The translations under genes were made by a program, and so were the position numbers. DNA of 26,090 nt from F1-20-MAGs119 sp040401695 (GTDB taxonomy: Bacteria; Actinomycetota; Acidimicrobiia; Acidimicrobiales; Ilumatobacteraceae): the NCBI GenBank assembly GCA_040401695.1, contig JBBANY010000032.1, forward strand, positions 1 to 26,090, written 5' to 3'. Below are positions 8,422 through 15,678 of this stretch, one piece after another. Every line of letters starts with the position of its first letter. Positions within the stretch are counted from its first letter, which is position 1. Under the pieces are notes generated by a model that saw nothing but the letters and a program-made list of their open reading frames with translations, searched no databases and was not told the origin of the DNA.

Positions 8422-8973
8422 ATGGGACTCGTAGATCGTGGGCGACTGCCCAAGTCACTGAATTCACTGTTCAATCTCGGGCGTTCGTATTCGCTCTGGG
8501 TGTACCAGTGGGGCCTTGCATGCTGCGCCATCGAAATGGGTGCGGCGTTCGGTTCGCCGCGTTACGACGTGATGCGCCTCGGCGTCATTCCGCTGCCCGC
8601 AAGCCCTCGTCAAGCCGACCTCGTCGTCATCTCGGGAACGGTCACCGACAAGATGGCCCCGGCCGTCAAGCGTCTCTATGAACAGATGCCCGAGCCGAAG
8701 TACGTCATCTCGATGGGCAGTTGCGCCAACTGCGGCGGGCCGTACTGGGACAGCTACTCGGTGACGAAGGGCGTCGACCAGATCATTCCCGTCGACGTGT
8801 ACGTGCCCGGCTGTCCTCCGCGTCCGGAGGCACTGCTCGAGGGCATCGTCCTTTTGCAGCAACGCATCAAGAACGAAGACATGGGTGCACGTTGGCGCGG
8901 CGAAGGAACCGTTTCGCTGGCCGCCTCAGCCGAAGCCGAGCGCAAGGGAGAACCCGTTGTCGTCGCTCGCTGA
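8422..8973 (+). CDS. nuoB: NADH-quinone oxidoreductase subunit B (operon 2), N2 cluster subunit
   Basis: PSST-family subunit that carries the terminal iron-sulphur cluster N2, 183 aa. The four N2 ligands are readable: C34 and C35 in GLACCAIEMG, C101 in MGSCANCGGP and C131 in VPGCPPRPEALLEG. C104, in the same loop as C101, is an additional cysteine. The ATG at 8422 is preceded by AGAGGAACGG and gives the normal start shortly before the conserved part; the longer open frame upstream overlaps nuoA and is not used. The end overlaps nuoC by 17 bases. Cytoplasmic side of the membrane, bound to NuoD and NuoH. Confidence 0.97.
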   Translation: MGLVDRGRLPKSLNSLFNLGRSYSLWVYQWGLACCAIEMGAAFGSPRYDVMRLGVIPLPASPRQADLVVISGTVTDKMAPAVKRLYEQMPEPKYVISMGSCANCGGPYWDSYSVTKGVDQIIPVDVYVPGCPPRPEALLEGIVLLQQRIKNEDMGARWRGEGTVSLAASAEAERKGEPVVVAR

Positions 8974-9568
8974 GATCACTGCCGTCCTGGGTGACGCCGT
9001 CGAAGAGTCGTTCGAAAAGGGCCCCGACGGCAACGTCGACACGTGGGTTCGTGTGAAAACGTCCGCGTGGCGCGACGCGGCGAGCGCGCTGCGCGAAAAG
9101 CTCGGTTACGACTACTTTTGCTTCCTCTCGGCGATCGACTGGATGCCGTCGCCCTACGGCCGCGGTGAGGAAGACCCGACGGCCGAGCGCGAGCCGATCG
9201 ACTCCACCATCCGACAGGGCTACACCGGCGGTGCGACGCGCATGCAGGTGTTCGCGCGTCTCGTGAACCACCGCACCCACCACGGGGTCACGTTGAAGGC
9301 CGACGTGCCCGACGACTCGTTGACGATCGATTCGTGGGTGGGCGTGTTCGCCGGTGCGAACTGGCACGAGCGTGAAACGCACGAGATGTTCGGAATCACT
9401 TTTGCCGGCCACCCCGACCTGCGGAACATGTATCTGCCCACCGACTTCGAGGGTTACCCCCTGCGCAAGGACTTCCCGTTGCTCGCACGCATCGTGAAGC
9501 CGTGGCCGGGAATCGTCGATGTCGAACCGCTGCCCGGTGGCGGCGACGAAGAAGGAGGCGCCGAATGA
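8957..9568 (+). CDS. nuoC: NADH-quinone oxidoreductase subunit C (operon 2)
   Basis: 30-kDa subunit of the connecting arm, 203 aa from a TTG start. The family signature is WHERETHEMFGI near residues 135-146, followed by GHPDLRNMYLPTDFEGYPLRKDFPL. NuoC is separate from NuoD here, unlike the fused NuoCD of E. coli. TTG at 8957 is selected because AAGGGAG (8944-8950) sits about 6 nt before it and the protein then begins MSSLAEITAVLG, a normal NuoC start. Upstream ATGs in the frame would create a long overlap with nuoB. The C-terminus (GGGDEEGGAE) runs into the nuoD start with an ATGA overlap. Confidence 0.93.
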   Translation: MSSLAEITAVLGDAVEESFEKGPDGNVDTWVRVKTSAWRDAASALREKLGYDYFCFLSAIDWMPSPYGRGEEDPTAEREPIDSTIRQGYTGGATRMQVFARLVNHRTHHGVTLKADVPDDSLTIDSWVGVFAGANWHERETHEMFGITFAGHPDLRNMYLPTDFEGYPLRKDFPLLARIVKPWPGIVDVEPLPGGGDEEGGAE

Positions 9569-10737
9569 CCATGTTGGGTGACCGCCAGCAGCTCGCGTAC
9601 ATCGCGTCGCAGGCAGCCGATGCACGCGTGAACGTCGAGCTCGAGACCGAGGGCATGACCCTCAACATCGGCCCGCAACACCCCGCGACGCACGGCACTC
9701 TGCGCATCATCGCCCGTCTCGACGGCGAGCAGGTCGTGTGGGCAGAACCGTCGTGCGGATACATGCACCGTGGCTACGAGAAGCTCACCGAGGTGCGCAC
9801 TTTCCCGCAGGTGACAGCGCTCGTGAACCGCATCGACTGGTTGGGAAGTTTCGCAAACGAGGTGCCGTTCATCCTCGCAGCCGAACAGCTGATGGGCATC
9901 GAGGCGCCGCCGCGTGCGCAGTGGATCCGCACCATCCTCTTCGAACTTTCCCGCATCGCGAACGTGTCGCTGTTCCTCGGCGACCTCGGCGTGCAGCTGG
10001 GTGCGATCACGCCCGTCTTCTTCGCGTTTCGTGACCGCGAGTACGTGCTCAACCTTATCGAAGGTGCAACCGGCGGTCGCTTCCACCCGAACTTCGACCG
10101 CATCGGTGGCCTGAAGGACGACCTGCCCGCCGGCTTCATCGACGAGACGCGCGCGGTCATGCGCAAGATGCGCAAGTTCTGCGACGAAATCGAAGGCCTT
10201 CTCTTCGGCAATGAAATCTTCGAGGCTCGTACGCGTGGCATCGGCGTCATCCCGCGCGACGTCGCTCTGCAATACGGACTCTCCGGCGCGAACCTGCGTG
10301 GCAGCGGCGTCGACTGGGACCTGCGTCGCGACCAGAAACTGCCGATGGCCTGGGACAAGGTCGACTGGAAGGTGTGGACGCACCCCGACGGCGACTCGTA
10401 CGCGCGTTGCTGGATTCGTCTGCAGGAAGTCCGCGAGTCCACGTTCATCGTCGAGAAGTTGCTCGACTCGCTGCCGTCGGGCCCGGTCATGGCCAAGGTT
10501 CCGCGCATCATCAAGGTGCCCGAGGGCGAGGCCTGGGTGTCGACGGAGAACCCGCTCGGTGAGATGGGCTACTACGTCGTCTCGAAGGGCGAACTCGGTC
10601 CGTTCCGCGTGAAGATTCGCTCGGCGAGCTTCAACAACATCTCCATCGTGCCGTGGCTGCTGAAGGGCGTGTACGTGCCCGACATCATCACGATCCTCGC
10701 GTCGCTCTACTTCATTCTCGGGGACATCGATCGCTGA
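9565..10737 (+). CDS. nuoD: NADH-quinone oxidoreductase subunit D (operon 2)
   Basis: 49-kDa subunit that forms much of the quinone cavity, 390 aa, normal length. ATG 9565 lies 6 nt after a strong AAGGAGG (9552-9558) and overlaps the nuoC stop. The family start NIGPQHPATHG (34-44) and end ASLYFILGDIDR are intact. H43 matches the quinone-site histidine (bovine H59). By an ungapped by-eye alignment W92 stands where bovine Y108 (Thermus Y87) binds the quinone head group, and Q144 stands where D160 (Thermus D139) pairs with that histidine. R69 in YMHRGYEKL matches the arginine methylated by NDUFAF7 in mitochondria (bovine R85). Trp and a non-Asp residue are, from memory, also seen in the second NuoD of Streptomyces, so this is probably a clade trait. 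Confidence 0.96.
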   Translation: MTMLGDRQQLAYIASQAADARVNVELETEGMTLNIGPQHPATHGTLRIIARLDGEQVVWAEPSCGYMHRGYEKLTEVRTFPQVTALVNRIDWLGSFANEVPFILAAEQLMGIEAPPRAQWIRTILFELSRIANVSLFLGDLGVQLGAITPVFFAFRDREYVLNLIEGATGGRFHPNFDRIGGLKDDLPAGFIDETRAVMRKMRKFCDEIEGLLFGNEIFEARTRGIGVIPRDVALQYGLSGANLRGSGVDWDLRRDQKLPMAWDKVDWKVWTHPDGDSYARCWIRLQEVRESTFIVEKLLDSLPSGPVMAKVPRIIKVPEGEAWVSTENPLGEMGYYVVSKGELGPFRVKIRSASFNNISIVPWLLKGVYVPDIITILASLYFILGDIDR

Positions 10738-11789
10738 TGTTGGGTCTGATCGCCAGCATTCCGTACTGGGCACAGTCGCTGTTGCGCGTGCTCGGCGGCA
10801 TCGTCGCCGTTCTTCTGCCTGCGGGAACCATCGTCTACGTCTTTCTCTTCAAGATGATGTCGTTCATGCAGAGCCGCCTCGGGCCGATGGAAGCCGGTCC
10901 GTTCGGGTCGTTGCAGCTGTTCGCCGAAGTGGGGAAGTGGCTGCAGAAGGAAGACCTCTACCCCGAGCGCGCCGACAAGTTCATCTTCAAGATCGCGCCG
11001 CTCATCGTGCTGTCGAGCACGTTCCTTCTCGTCGCCGTCGTGCCGTTCGGCCCCGATGCGTGGTTCACCAACTTCGAGGCGGGCGTCTTCTACGCGCTGG
11101 CTGTCTCGTCGGTGTCGGTGCTGGGCATTCTCATCGCGGGTTGGGCGAGTGCCAACAAGTACTCGCTTCTCGGTGGCTTGCGCGCGGCGGGTCAGTTGAT
11201 CGCATACGAACTGCCGATGGTGCTCGCCGTCATCGGCGTCGTCATCCAGGCCGGCACGATGAACCTCCAGCAAATCGTCGTCGCGCAGAATGCCGGATCG
11301 ATCTTCGGTTGGGACGGCCTCGGCAACCCCTACATCCTCACGCAGTTCATCGGCTTCATCATTTTCATGATTGCCGTGCAGGCCGAACTCACCCAGACAC
11401 CCTTCGACATGCCGATCGCCGAATCCGAACTCGTGTCCGGATACATGACCGAGTATTCGGGCTTCCGCTTCCTCATCTTCTTCATCGGTGAGTTCGCGAC
11501 GGCCGGTGTCTTTGCCCTCATCGCCTCGATCCTCTTCCTCGGCGGATGGGGCGTTCCGTTCTCGTGGTTCGGCTGGACCACCATCGACAGCATCGACAAC
11601 TGGATGAACGTCGTTGGTCCGCTGATCATGTTCACGAAGATGATGCTCCTCGTCTTCGTCATCATGTGGGTGCGTTTCAGCTACCCACGTTTCCGTGAGG
11701 ACCAACTGCAGCGCTTCGCGTGGAAGGTTCTCATCCCGCTGTCACTCGTCAACATCATGGCGACCTCGGTTCTGAAGGTGGCGTTCTAA
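10737..11789 (+). CDS. nuoH: NADH-quinone oxidoreductase subunit H (operon 2)
   Basis: ND1-family membrane subunit that holds the inner part of the quinone chamber, 350 aa and multi-pass. Recognisable blocks are QSRLGPMEAGPFGSLQLF (45-62), LRAAGQLIAYELPM (148-161) and PFDMPIAESELVSGYMTEYSG (222-242). Compared with the family consensus NRxPFDLPEAExELV, the arginine is Q220 and the first glutamate of the acidic loop is I227, while E229 and E231 are kept. ATG 10737 overlaps the nuoD stop by one base, which proves that nuoE, nuoF and nuoG are not inserted at their usual place between nuoD and nuoH. Confidence 0.96.
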   Translation: MLGLIASIPYWAQSLLRVLGGIVAVLLPAGTIVYVFLFKMMSFMQSRLGPMEAGPFGSLQLFAEVGKWLQKEDLYPERADKFIFKIAPLIVLSSTFLLVAVVPFGPDAWFTNFEAGVFYALAVSSVSVLGILIAGWASANKYSLLGGLRAAGQLIAYELPMVLAVIGVVIQAGTMNLQQIVVAQNAGSIFGWDGLGNPYILTQFIGFIIFMIAVQAELTQTPFDMPIAESELVSGYMTEYSGFRFLIFFIGEFATAGVFALIASILFLGGWGVPFSWFGWTTIDSIDNWMNVVGPLIMFTKMMLLVFVIMWVRFSYPRFREDQLQRFAWKVLIPLSLVNIMATSVLKVAF

Positions 11790-12280
11790 TGGCGAAGGTC
11801 CCCGGCCTGCTGAAGGGTCTCGGTGTCACGCTCGGCACGATGGTGGAAACCGTCACGAAGGGTGCGAACACCGTCCAGTACCCGCACGAAAAGGAAACAC
11901 CGCCCATCCGTGCGCGCGGCGTCATCGCGTTGCACGAGGGCAACTGCACGTCGTGCATGCTGTGCGCGCGTTCGTGTCCGGACTGGTGCATCTACATCGA
12001 GGGCCACAAGGAACTCGCCCTGCCGCGCCGTGCGGGCGGCAAGCCGCGTCAGGTGAACAAGCTCGACCGCTTCGACATCGACTACGCGTTGTGCATGTAC
12101 TGCGGCATCTGTGTCGAGGTGTGTCCGTTCGACGCGCTGTTCTGGAGCCCCGAGTACGAGTACTCCGAGCCGCGCATCGCCGACCTTCTCCACGACAAGG
12201 CGAAGTTGGGCGAGTGGATGGAAACCGTTCCCGAGGCACCCGATCTCGAGGCCGGCGCGGAAAAGAAGGGCAAGAAGTAA
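11789..12280 (+). CDS. nuoI: NADH-quinone oxidoreductase subunit I (operon 2), two-cluster ferredoxin-like subunit
   Basis: Electron-transfer subunit with two [4Fe-4S] clusters (N6a/N6b), 163 aa. Two complete ligand motifs are visible: CTSCMLCARSCP (from residue 52) and CMYCGICVEVCPFDALFW (from about 108). The first motif is preceded by the typical RARGVIALHEGNCT stretch. Start ATG 11789 overlaps the nuoH stop TAA by one base; the tail is lysine-rich (EKKGKK). Because NuoE/F/G are absent from the operon, NuoI would be the electron entry surface of this complex, as NdhI is for ferredoxin in photosynthetic NDH-1. That role is inference. Confidence 0.96.
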   Translation: MAKVPGLLKGLGVTLGTMVETVTKGANTVQYPHEKETPPIRARGVIALHEGNCTSCMLCARSCPDWCIYIEGHKELALPRRAGGKPRQVNKLDRFDIDYALCMYCGICVEVCPFDALFWSPEYEYSEPRIADLLHDKAKLGEWMETVPEAPDLEAGAEKKGKK

Positions 12281-12774
12281 TGGTTGCCCAGAACATCGCC
12301 TTCGGCATCGTCGCCGCGATCATGGTGTGGGGTGCGCTGCGCGTCGTCACCGTGAGCAACGTGGTGCATGCGGCTCTCTGGCTGGTGCTCGTGCTTGCCG
12401 GCGCGGCGGCCCAATACGTGATTCTCGCCGCCGAGTTCGTTGCGATCACCCAGGTGCTCGTGTACATCGGCGCGGTCATGGTTCTCTTCCTCTTCGGAAC
12501 GATGCTCACCCGGGCCCGCATCGGCGTCGAAAATGACCTCAACAACAAGTCCTGGTGGCTGGGCGTGCCCTCGTCGGGGCTGCTTCTCGGTGTGCTCACA
12601 CTCGCCCTCGTCTCGGGTTTCGGTGACGAGGAACTGCCCAAGGACGCGGCCGTCGTTTCGACCCAGCAAATCTCCGACCAGATCTTCGGTCCGTACCTGT
12701 TGCCGTTCTGGGCACTGTCGTTCGTGCTCCTCGTCGCCGTGATCGGTGCGATCGTTCTCGCGAGGAAGGACTGA
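12280..12774 (+). CDS. nuoJ: NADH-quinone oxidoreductase subunit J (operon 2)
   Basis: Membrane subunit J, 164 aa, slightly shorter than the operon 1 copy. It has the family segment ITQVLVYIGAVMVLFLFGTML in residues 52-72, followed by a basic turn, a long middle loop rich in acidic residues (GDEELPKDAA) and a last helix ending LARKD. ATG 12280 overlaps the nuoI stop by one base (TAATG). The longer open frame upstream lies within nuoI and is not used. It stands three bases before nuoK. Confidence 0.95.
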   Translation: MVAQNIAFGIVAAIMVWGALRVVTVSNVVHAALWLVLVLAGAAAQYVILAAEFVAITQVLVYIGAVMVLFLFGTMLTRARIGVENDLNNKSWWLGVPSSGLLLGVLTLALVSGFGDEELPKDAAVVSTQQISDQIFGPYLLPFWALSFVLLVAVIGAIVLARKD

Positions 12775-12777
12775 CCC

Positions 12778-13077
12778 GTGCTCGTCAACCAGTTCCTCAT
12801 TCTCGCCGCCGTGCTTTTCTGCATCGGCGTTTACGGCGTCATCGCCCGCCGCAACGCGGTCATGGTGCTCATGTCCATCGAGCTCATCCTCAACTCGGTC
12901 AACCTGAACCTCATCGCCTTCGCGCTGCGCAACGGCAGTGTCGACGGCCATGTCTTCGCGCTGTACATCATCGCGGTCGCTGCGGCTGAGGTCGGCGTCG
13001 GCTTGGCACTCGTTCTGCTCGTGTACCGCAACCGCAAGTCGATCGGCCTCGAAGAGCTGTCGGAGATGAAGGGCTGA
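12778..13077 (+). CDS. nuoK: NADH-quinone oxidoreductase subunit K (operon 2)
   Basis: ND4L-family subunit, 99 aa, three helices. The two membrane glutamates are E35 in MSIELILNSVNLNL and E71 in AAAEVGVGLAL. GTG 12778 is the start, with AGGAAGGA at the end of nuoJ as the ribosome-binding site. It ends EEL SEMKG, matching the DDLAALKG end of the operon 1 copy in form. The stop is two bases before nuoL. Confidence 0.96.
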   Translation: MLVNQFLILAAVLFCIGVYGVIARRNAVMVLMSIELILNSVNLNLIAFALRNGSVDGHVFALYIIAVAAAEVGVGLALVLLVYRNRKSIGLEELSEMKG

Positions 13078-13079
13078 TC

Positions 13080-15665
13080 ATGTTCGCTGCCTCTGAAGCC
13101 GCTGCCGAAACCGCCGCCGTCGCCCTGAAGTCGGGCTGGTTCCTCGAGAACGCGTGGATCATTCCGATCATCCCCGCAGTCGCGTTCGCACTCATCATCT
13201 TCTTCGGCAAGAAGCTGCCGATGAAGGGCAGTGAACTCGGCGTGCTGTCGATGGTCGCCTCACTCGTCCTCGCCGGAGGCGCCGCGTTCCAGTGGATCGA
13301 CCGCGTCAACTCGGCGTCCGAGGGTCAGTACATCGAGCCCGTCATCCGCAGTTGGAACTGGTGGCAGAGCGGTGGATTCGACCTGTCGATCGGCCAGCAC
13401 ATGGACGGTCTGTCCCTGACCGTGTTGGTCGTCGTCGCGTTCATCTCGACGCTCGTGCAGATCTACTCACTCGAGTACCTGCGCGGCGACCGTCGTTACA
13501 CGCACTTCTTCGCATCGTTGACGCTGTTCTCGGCCGGCATGATGAACATGGTCATCGCCGACAACATGATCCAGCTGATCCTCGGCTGGGAAATCATGGG
13601 CCTTTGCTCGTTCATGCTCATCGGTCACTGGTGGGAAGACAAGGCAAACAGCCGCGCCGCTCTCAAGGCGTTCTTCACCACACGCACCGGCGACATCGGC
13701 CTGCTCGTCGGCACCAGCATCCTCTTCTTCAGCGCGAACTCCTGGACCCAAGAACACCTCGGCGTGTCGGGCTTCAGCATCCGCGGTCTGTCGGCCTGGG
13801 CCCTCAGCGGCAGCCCGAGCAGCGTGGCCATCACGGCCGGCGCCTTCGCGCTCTTCGTGGCGTGTATCGGCAAGTCGGGCCAGTTCCCGCTGCACACGTG
13901 GTTGCCCGACGCCATGGCCGGCCCAACCCCCGTCAGTTCGCTGCTCCACTCCTCGACGATGGTGGTCGCGGGTGTCTTCCTCGTCGCGCGTCTCTTCCCC
14001 GTGTTCTACGAGGGCATGAACATCTACGGCTCGTCGATGAACTTCATCACGCTGATCGGCGGTATCACGATCATCATCGCCGCGCTGCTCGCCTTCGTGC
14101 AGGACGACATCAAGAAGGTGCTCGCGTACTCGACGGTGTCGCAGCTCGGCTACATGATGATGGGCCTCGGTGCGGGCGCATGGCTGCCGGCCGTGTTCCA
14201 CATCTTCACCCACGCGTTCTTCAAGGCGTGTCTGTTCCTCGCCGCAGGCTCGGTCAGCCACAGCGGGTCGCACCACTCCTTCGACATGAAGAAGGACATG
14301 GGCGGCCTGCGCAAGTACATGCCCATCACCTTCGTGACCTGGGTGATCTCCACCCTCGCACTGTGCGGCGTGTTCCCCCTGTCGGGCTTCTTCTCGAAGG
14401 ACGAAATCATCGACAACGTCGGCTACGCGGGTTACGACATCTTCATGATCGTCGGCTTGGTCGGTGCCTTCATGACCGCTGCGTACATGACGCGGGCGAC
14501 CTATCTCACCTTCTTCGGTTCGCCGCGCGGCGCCGCCGCCGGAGAACACCACGAAGAAGCGGGCCACGATGATCACGGCCATGACGCGCACGCGGCAGAC
14601 CATCACGATGATCACGGCCACGGTCATGACGCGCACGCGTCGCACGGCCCGCACGAGTCGAATGCATTCATCACCGTGCCGCTCGTCATCCTCGCCACGT
14701 TGGCGATCGGTGCGGGTCTCTTGAACGCGGTCCCCTTCGGTGAGAAGTGGGAGAACATGAAGAAGTGGGTCGAGCCGCGGCCCGTCGTCGTCGGTGACGT
14801 CGACCATGCGGCGATCGGCGAGGTGCGCGGATTCCGCACCGCTGACACGATGCCGGCAACACCCGACACTGCCGTCGCCACCGAAGAACCGACGTTGATG
14901 TCGGCAACCCCCGACACGGCCGTCGCCGCAACCGAGGCGGTTGCAACCGAAGAGACCGTCGCCGCAACCGAAGAAGGTGTGTCGCCCGAAGCAAAGGCGG
15001 CACCCGCGCCGTTGATGGCGACTGCCGCACCCGCCGAAGGTGGGGAAGAAGCAACCGCCTATGCGTCCGAGGGCGAACACTCCGAAGCAGGCCACGGTGA
15101 CTCGCACTCGTCGGACTGCGGAAAGAAGACCCCGAAAGCCGGTGTCTGCTACGCGCCGTACGTGAAGCACGCGCCGTTCAAGTGGTCGAAGGCCGCGCTG
15201 TCGATGGGCATCGTCTTTGCGGGCATCATCCTCAGCTGGCTGGTCAGCGTCCAGCTCTACACGCGCAAGCGCGGCTTCTTCGTCGGCCTGACGAAGAAGA
15301 ACAAGCTGCTGGCGGCGGGCCACGCATTCCTCGTCAACAAGTACTACCTCGACCATCTCTACGAGAAGGTCATCGTCAGGGGAATCGCCCATCCGATTGC
15401 GAAGGGCGCGTACTGGATCAACCAAAACGTTCTCGACGGCGTGGTGAACGGTGCCGGTCATGGCACGAAGGGCATCGCGCGTTGGGTCTACCGCAACGTC
15501 GACCAGCGAGTGGTCGACGGCGCAGTGAACGGTTCCGGATCGGTTGCCCGCGGTGCGGGCGGCGCGTTGCGGCCCGTTCAGTCAGGAAAAGTCAACCAAT
15601 ACGGGGCTCTGCTGTTTGCCGCTGCGGCGGTGGCCGGCCTCGTCCTAATCATCATCAACACCTGA
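13080..15665 (+). CDS. nuoL: NADH-quinone oxidoreductase subunit L (operon 2), with long low-complexity insert
   Basis: Antiporter-like ND5-family subunit, 861 aa against a usual 610-650. The core is complete: E171 in LGWEIMGLCSFML, K265 in ACIGKSGQFPLHTW, H290 in VSSLLHSSTM, and DDIKKVLAYSTVSQLGYMM. Two regions account for the extra length. Residues 489-526 are histidine- and aspartate-rich (HDDHGHDAHA repeated). Residues 570-700 are alanine/threonine/glutamate-rich with repeated ATPDTAVA and ATEE units, then a short piece with two cysteines, C680 and C690 (CGKKTPKAGVC). After residue 700 a membrane helix resumes (ALSMGIVFAGIILSWLV), followed by the lateral helix region and a final helix. 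The frame is open throughout and codon use stays high-GC, so it is an in-frame insert and not a frameshift artefact. Confidence 0.95.
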   Translation: MFAASEAAAETAAVALKSGWFLENAWIIPIIPAVAFALIIFFGKKLPMKGSELGVLSMVASLVLAGGAAFQWIDRVNSASEGQYIEPVIRSWNWWQSGGFDLSIGQHMDGLSLTVLVVVAFISTLVQIYSLEYLRGDRRYTHFFASLTLFSAGMMNMVIADNMIQLILGWEIMGLCSFMLIGHWWEDKANSRAALKAFFTTRTGDIGLLVGTSILFFSANSWTQEHLGVSGFSIRGLSAWALSGSPSSVAITAGAFALFVACIGKSGQFPLHTWLPDAMAGPTPVSSLLHSSTMVVAGVFLVARLFPVFYEGMNIYGSSMNFITLIGGITIIIAALLAFVQDDIKKVLAYSTVSQLGYMMMGLGAGAWLPAVFHIFTHAFFKACLFLAAGSVSHSGSHHSFDMKKDMGGLRKYMPITFVTWVISTLALCGVFPLSGFFSKDEIIDNVGYAGYDIFMIVGLVGAFMTAAYMTRATYLTFFGSPRGAAAGEHHEEAGHDDHGHDAHAADHHDDHGHGHDAHASHGPHESNAFITVPLVILATLAIGAGLLNAVPFGEKWENMKKWVEPRPVVVGDVDHAAIGEVRGFRTADTMPATPDTAVATEEPTLMSATPDTAVAATEAVATEETVAATEEGVSPEAKAAPAPLMATAAPAEGGEEATAYASEGEHSEAGHGDSHSSDCGKKTPKAGVCYAPYVKHAPFKWSKAALSMGIVFAGIILSWLVSVQLYTRKRGFFVGLTKKNKLLAAGHAFLVNKYYLDHLYEKVIVRGIAHPIAKGAYWINQNVLDGVVNGAGHGTKGIARWVYRNVDQRVVDGAVNGSGSVARGAGGALRPVQSGKVNQYGALLFAAAAVAGLVLIIINT
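14565..14639 (+). repeat. Histidine-rich imperfect tandem repeat inside nuoL of operon 2
   Basis: Copies at 14565-14594 and 14604-14639 both begin cacgatgatcacggcca and end catgacgcgcacgcg-like; the second has 6 extra bases. They encode HDDHGHDAHA and HDDHGHGHDAHA. High nucleotide identity suggests a fairly recent duplication. The encoded loop could bind divalent metal ions, but no function is shown. Confidence 0.75.
14856..14975 (+). repeat. Ala/Thr/Glu low-complexity repeat region inside nuoL of operon 2
   Basis: Residues 593-632 contain ATPDTAVA twice (593-600 and 609-616) and several copies of [VA]ATEE. The DNA shows matching near-repeats such as gtcgccgcaaccgaag. It is a disordered-looking linker between the antiporter core and the C-terminal helices. 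Confidence 0.7.
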
Positions 15666-15678
15666 GGAGCAATTCGGC

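Noticed and set aside
8521..8740. Extra cysteine C104 in NuoB as a new cluster ligand
   Set aside because: From memory SCANCGG occurs in many ordinary NuoB proteins, and the four normal N2 ligands are complete.
10730..10740. Possible missed nuoEFG between nuoD and nuoH in operon 2
   Set aside because: The nuoD stop and nuoH start share a base at 10737, so nothing lies between them.
13080..15665. NuoL of operon 2 as a frameshifted or chimeric gene
   Set aside because: The frame is continuous, all core motifs are in order and the C-terminal helices resume in the same frame after the insert.
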